Assembly: GCA_947683625.1 (NCBI GenBank) | Contig: CANTUR010000654.1 | Coordinates: forward strand, 1-64,000 | From: Mallotus nudiflorus | Taxonomy: Eukaryota; Streptophyta; Magnoliopsida; Malpighiales; Euphorbiaceae | DNA length: 64,000 nt | Reading direction: 5' to 3' | In this document: piece by piece, positions 58,973 through 64,000 of the stretch | Numbering within the stretch: the stretch's first letter is position 1 | Layout of the letters: the number at the start of each line of letters is the position of its first letter | Notes under the pieces: generated by a model | Told to the model about the DNA's origin: nothing | Database searches by the model: none | Seen by the model: the letters and a program-made list of their open reading frames with translations, nothing else | Made by a program: the position numbers and the translations under genes

Positions 58973-59384
58973 TTATAGGTTTTTTGAATAGCAGAATGTC
59001 CTAACTTTTACCTGACTAGCCTTTTTAGGTTTTCTAGCCAACGAATTTCTTTTTTTTTTAAGGTAGTATTTCTTGAGACAATCCAAATTATTTGGCTCAG
59101 TGAACTCATTCCCTTCTAGATCGGATATCTTTGTAGCTCCTTTGGGCAGGATCATCTTAACTAAATATGGTCCTTTCCAATTTGGTCTTAATTTTCCTCT
59201 CGGATCAAACACCATCGCCCTTACTTGCTTCATTACTATATCTCCAGCTTTTATCTTTCCTGGCTCTTGCTATTCTCTTTTGATAAATCTGAGTGTGAAA
59301 TAAAGCATCCATCCTTTTCTCATCTAGAGATATGAGGTGATTGAATCTCTTTTGTATCCATTCACTCTCATAAATTTTTGCTTC
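58973..59384 (-). pseudogene. Ogre-type pol C-terminus (end of integrase)
   Basis: Minus strand: DPRGKLRPNWKGPYLVKMIL, PKGATKISDLEGNEFTEPNN and LDCLKKYYLKKK. This is the conserved end of Tat-lineage polyproteins. Upstream pieces (59414-59205) overlap in another frame (EWIQKRFNHLISLDEKRMDA, FHTQIYQKRIARA), so a frameshift lies near 59225. The Del-type solo LTR at 59390 separates it from the rest of integrase at 62659. Confidence 0.85.
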
Positions 59385-59389
59385 CATAA

Positions 59390-62300
59390 TGTCACGACCC
59401 AAAACAGGGGCCATGACCGGCGCTAGGGAACGAGAATTCTTTCGAATCCGGAACCCGTAGCAAGCCTAAAAATAAAATAAATCATGCAATAACAATAATC
59501 ATATAATATATATGCAGCAGAAATAAAAATCTTAAATATCACAATATCATTTTCATCACTGGATTTAAATAAAAATCTCATCTCATAGATACATAATTTC
59601 TTTAGTACAAATCCAGTTTCAATATAATACATCTCTTTAAATAAAATACATAAAATCCAATACTTTAGTTCACAACTACTGCAGTGTCTAGATAAAATAA
59701 ATAAGACTCAAGTAGACAATTTACACAAAGAAGCCGGGGCGGAAGAAATCCGGCGTATCGACCTGCTACTGAGGTCTGAGGAAGTTGACTCTCCTGAAAA
59801 ATAGTCAACGGAGGGGGAGTCAGACCTCACTGAGTGAATTACTATAATATATATACATACACACTAAATGATAATGCATACAGTCAATAATACATATCTA
59901 ATATGTATATATATACAGGCAAATTCACACAGATGCAGTAAAATCATTTTATATATTTTATCTGAAAATCATCTTTTATGAAGGATTGCATAGAACCCTA
60001 GAATATCGCAACCTCAGAATAATAGTGTTAGACAACACTCTAGCCATACAGGCTCACTGAATCCAAATATATCCACTTAATCCATTTAGACAGTAGACTG
60101 GCCCCGAGACACTAAGTCAACCGAGCTCCAGCAGTCTGACTGCCAGTGTGATTGGCCCCGAGACACTTGGTCAACCGAACTCCAGCAATCACACCCAAAA
60201 CCACATCTCACACATATCAATAATCACATCAAATAATCATAATCAATCAATATCCACAAACTGGTTAGTAATATAGCCTAAATACTATAGGCATACCGGT
60301 ACGTACTCGGTCCTAGTGCTGCCCACTAGGTAGCACGTTCTATCGATATCCTTCATTAATAAATAATAAAACATTCATTCACAAATACATGATGCATGAA
60401 TTTAAATAAATCAACAATATAAACCATATATATACCGGAAATATACCAAAAGTAAACCAGGTATATTTTGAGTATATATATGTCAAATGAATCCAATCAA
60501 ATCACAAATTAAATTTAAAAATATATTTAAAAACATTTTAAATATATTTTATTAATAAAACATGTATATAATTTATTATATACCAAAAACAAACCAAAAA
60601 TATACTTAATATAAACTTAAGAAATAATCAAATTATTTATGCATATTTAATCAACATAAAACATGCATTTCTAAATCATGCACCCTAAGCATGTATACAT
60701 AGTACAGTAACTCACCTAGTGCGCTCCACGAGACGGGTCCGACGGGCCTGGTCCACTAGCCCTCGGTCTCAGCGCAACTAAACAAGAAATAATTAATCGA
60801 CATCAGAATAACCCTAACAGAAATCCTAGAATTCGATCTAGAGTATTTAAATACAGAAACAGAATTTAGGGTTCGACCGAATATCACGTTTTACGAGAAT
60901 TCTACCAAAAATTCGACAGAACCTCCCCTGTAAAACGGACATCTCTCTACTCAAAAGAGTAGAGCCGACCCTGCAAAGAAATACACTTCGAAAATAAACA
61001 CCACACTCAACCACAACCCCTCGGTCGGACTCCAGACTACAATCTACCGACCGGGGTCCACAAACACAGAACAATTCTGAAATACCAAAAATATCCTTAT
61101 AGCACAGAAATACATTTTATAGGTAGAAATTACATAATTAACCTTGAAATACTGTAAAAACCGATAAAAACTTATTTTATTTGAAAAACCGTATATTATA
61201 TATATAATTGAAAATAATTCACGAAAAATAGTTTTAATTAGTTAAAAATACCAAATAATTTGTAGAAATCATTTTTATACCTTAAATAACTATTAAAATC
61301 AATTAAATTACATTTTTAGCCAATTTAGGGTAAAATTACCAAAATACCCCTATATATATAAATATACTTAAATTACTTCAAAAATTCACCAAAAATTATA
61401 CAATTATCCAAAATTAATTTTCTCAACATATTTATCAATAATATCAATAATTAAACTCAATTATCCAATTAATTTCAAATAAAAACACATTTAACCTAAT
61501 TTTCTCAATTTTACATAAACTCAATTAATTCAAAATAAATACTTAGAAATTCATAAAAATTCCAAATAAATTCCTATAATTCATTTTAACACCTAATTTA
61601 ACCATAAACTCCAATTTCATAATTTAAATAATTAATTTCCGAAAATTAGAAAATAATATTAAAATATTCAAAAATACCCAAAAATCCAAACAATCTCCAA
61701 AAATTCTAAAAAAATTCATACATGTAGATTAAGCTACTAGGATCAACATTTGTGAGGGAGTTTTCATGAATCAATCAACTTCGAAGCTCAAAAAAATCAA
61801 AAAACCCTAATAGGCCGAAATAGAAAAATCAAAACCTAAGCAATTCTAGACCAATTCAACTCAAACCAAAGCTAGAATCACACTCACCGGACCTCAAGGA
61901 GAAGAAAGAGACCGGCGGTGTCGAAAACGGTGGTCGGAATCGACATGATCGACGGTGGATCGGTTTTTCGGCTTCTCCGGCCAAAATCGATCTCCCGACG
62001 CCGGAAACGGCCTCCTCAGGCGGCGAAATTGGTCGGAGGAAGACGGTGGCACACCGGACGGCACACCCACGGTGAAGGAACGGCACGGCAGCGATCGGAA
62101 ACGGAGAAGGAAGAATCGGGAGGAAGAAGAAGAAGTCGGGGGCAAAATGGTAATTTTCCAAACTTTTTGATTTTTGACAAATATATGTATATATATATAC
62201 TTTATACTATATATTAAAATAATATTAAATTACACACATCAAATATACACCACACACATAAAATTTAATATTTTAATAATTTATACTAAATAAAATTAAT

Positions 62301-62653
62301 TAAATAACAATAAAACAATTAAATACTTAATAAAATATTAGGGAAATAATAAACCCTAATTAAAGAAATATACACACACAGGCTTTATTTAATAATTTAA
62401 AAATATGTATGAGTTCATGCAAGTCCGTAAATACATTTAAAATAATTATAATACATTGTTTACGTGAAAATTTCCCCGAAAATGCAAGTCCCGGGAAAAT
62501 TTTACGTAAAACACTGTATATAAAACACAGTAATTAAAATAGGTTTAAAATACATATCAACTCATAAAAATATCGTATATATACATATTCAAAATTATTA
62601 ATACTGCATATCCCGATACAGTATAAAAACATGTAAAAACACGGGATATTACA
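59390..62653 (-). mobile_element. Del/Tekay-type solo LTR, copy 4 (3.3 kb)
   Basis: Target duplication cataa (59385-59389 and 62654-62658). Plus-strand reading starts tgtcacgacccaaa and ends cgggatattaca. It interrupts integrase coding. Its 54-bp-type units are at about 60091-60190, and the segment at 61890-62160 is unusually GC-rich for the window, with no supported ORF. Confidence 0.88.
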
Positions 62654-62658
62654 CATAA

Positions 62659-64000
62659 CTACCCTTAAGGATTTAATTTTCGTTTTTATCGGAAAGACCA
62701 TTTCACAACCATTTATTAACAAGAACGGAGTTTTTCCTGTAGCAGTACGTGTTGTAGTTTTGTATCCCATAAGGCAAAAGGGAGATATTAGACCAATCTT
62801 TATGTATTTTCACAATCTTGGAGAGAATCTTCTTTATATTCTTATTAGCCGCTTCAATTGTACCATTAGCGTGAGGTTGATAAGGCGAGGACTTATAATG
62901 CTCAATCTTGTATCTCTACAATAATTCAACCATTTTTGCTTGGAACTGAATGCCATTATCTATTACAATATAATATGGGACCTTATATCTACAAATGAGA
63001 TTCTTCTCAATAAACCTTGTCATCTGTCTAGCCTTTAAGGTACTAAAGGACTCTACTTTTATCCATCTAGAGAAGTAGTCAATTACAACTACTATATACT
63101 TGTTCTAGTTCAAAGCAGTTGGTTTTACTTCCCCTATTATATTTATTCCTTAGGCTACAAAAGGCCATGGAGATGTTAAACTGTTTAGCACTGTAGGGGA
63201 GGATGATTGAGGTTCCCGTGTACTTGACACTAATGACATTCTCTCACTATTTGGATACAGTCCCTTTCCATGCTCATCCAGTAATACCTTACTGACTCAT
63301 TTTCCTTGCCATAATCATCCCATTCATGTAAGATCCGTAAACCCCTGCATGAATCTCTCTCATTGCTTATTCTGCTTCATCCTTCTTGAGACATCTCAAG
63401 TGTATTCCATCTAGCATCCTTCTATATAATATCCCATCATGACTTGCATAATGGCATGCCAGAACATGAAGAGCATACCTTTCTTTGGAAGTTGCTTTAT
63501 TTGGGTATTTCCTTTCCTTAATAAAGTTCTAGATGTCATAAAACCATGGGCTTTTCCTCTAGCCCTATCTGGATACTCCTAACTTGTTCCTTACCATAAC
63601 ACGGACCTTTCATTTTCATTATTACCAAAGGCTTCAATCATTGTTCCTATTAATTTATCCTATATCGAAGAAAGTGTTGCCAAGGCATCCAACATTTTGA
63701 TTCTTATCTCTGGGTAAATACATGAAGAGACATTTAGTGAAATTCCTCATTAGCTTTTTCAAATAGCAGACATAAGGTTTCAACCTCTCTTCTTTCACTT
63801 CCTACTCCTCATTAACCTGACTAATGACTAACATGGAATCTTCATAAACCAGTAGGCCTTTATCTCCAACTGCTCAGCGCTACTTCCATGCTATAGATAC
63901 ATGCCACGTACTTAGCCATATTGTTTGTGACCCTGAAGTCTTAATTTCTTGGGCATTGGGATAGTTTCTCCTCCTGGGTATAATAAGAATTACTCCTAGT
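62659..64000 (-). pseudogene. Ogre-type pol: archaeal-type RNase H and integrase
   Basis: Read right to left. From 64000: LGVILIIP and a decayed RNase H with VNEExEVKEERLKPYVCYLKK and YLPRDKNQNV near 63720-63830, matching the second RNase H of Tat elements. Then come integrase pieces, including SSPYQPHANGTIEAANKNIK and KILSKIVKIHKDWSN near 62800-62900, then MGYKTTTRTATGKTPFLLIN, GCEMVFPIKTKIKSLRVV (62770-62670). Interrupted by stops and by the solo LTR at its 3' side. Continues out of the window, where RT, protease and gag are expected. Confidence 0.82.

Larger units (their letters stand above)
46744..64000 (-). mobile_element. giant Tat/Ogre-type Ty3/gypsy element, 5' part beyond window
   Basis: In its own orientation (right to left): archaeal-type RNase H, integrase, end of pol (58973), a 10-kb region with two antisense genes and a hairpin array, a purine tract, and a 2.0-kb 3' LTR. 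It is inserted in the Tork-like copia. The left flank aacac (46739-46743) would be its target duplication, but the partner lies outside the window. It carries two Del-type solo LTRs (51345-55727, 59390-62653). Subtracting them, the visible part is still about 9.6 kb, in line with the large size of Ogre-like elements. Confidence 0.85.

Noticed and set aside
61856..62217. Overlapping ORFs on both strands in a GC-rich patch (also 26260-26578)
   Set aside because: Both patches are homologous parts of Del-type LTRs. The proteins are low-complexity and not conserved in frame between copies.

Overview
This is nuclear DNA from a eudicot plant. It is AT-rich and retrotransposon-dense, and its only host genes are plant subtilases (secreted subtilisin-like serine proteases of the S8A/SBT type). 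The species cannot be fixed from the sequence alone. Bacterial features (operons, ribosome binding sites, CRISPR) are absent, and I saw no tRNA or rRNA gene.

Host layer. A cluster of minus-strand subtilase genes has been duplicated as a block (3' flank, gene alpha, spacer, gene beta). Block 1 holds intact gene A (13419-15680, 753 codons, catalytic Asp/His/Ser present) and a beta remnant (16859-17930). Block 2 holds gene B (33798-36026, nearly identical to A but with three small frameshifting deletions) and a beta pseudogene (36719-43485) split by a copia element. Gene A is the only copy that looks functional. The flank of block 1 (512-4191) matches the flank of block 2 (17932-19265), so the two copies act as empty-site controls for several insertions.

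Mobile layer, left to right: a 2.26-kb Mutator-like non-autonomous element (680-2941); a copia element (4197-13232) containing a solo LTR (7536-11821) that contains a Del/Tekay-type solo LTR (8753-11632); a probable solo LTR upstream of gene A (15767-16335); a solo LTR inside the beta remnant (17287-17753); a Tat-lineage Ty3/gypsy element (19266 to about 33420), itself hit by a truncated Del/Tekay element (22777-26850) and a solo LTR (27502-29002); a copia element (37033-41713) inside the second beta gene; and a Tork/TNT1-like copia (43519-46743) cut by a very large Tat/Ogre-type element on the minus strand (46744 to beyond 64000), which carries two more Del/Tekay solo LTRs (51345-55727, 59390-62653). 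Most boundaries are supported by matching 5-bp target-site duplications and TG...CA ends.

The most unusual part is the 3' region of the Ogre-type element, between its 3' LTR and the end of pol. It holds (i) a tandem array of about 28 small hairpins whose stems differ but stay complementary (48861-49735), and (ii) two decayed, intron-containing genes antisense to the element: a plant-mobile-domain (PMD) gene and a DUF7745-like gene. The other Tat element carries a different antisense ORF resembling the 'putative gypsy type transposon' family (PF04195).
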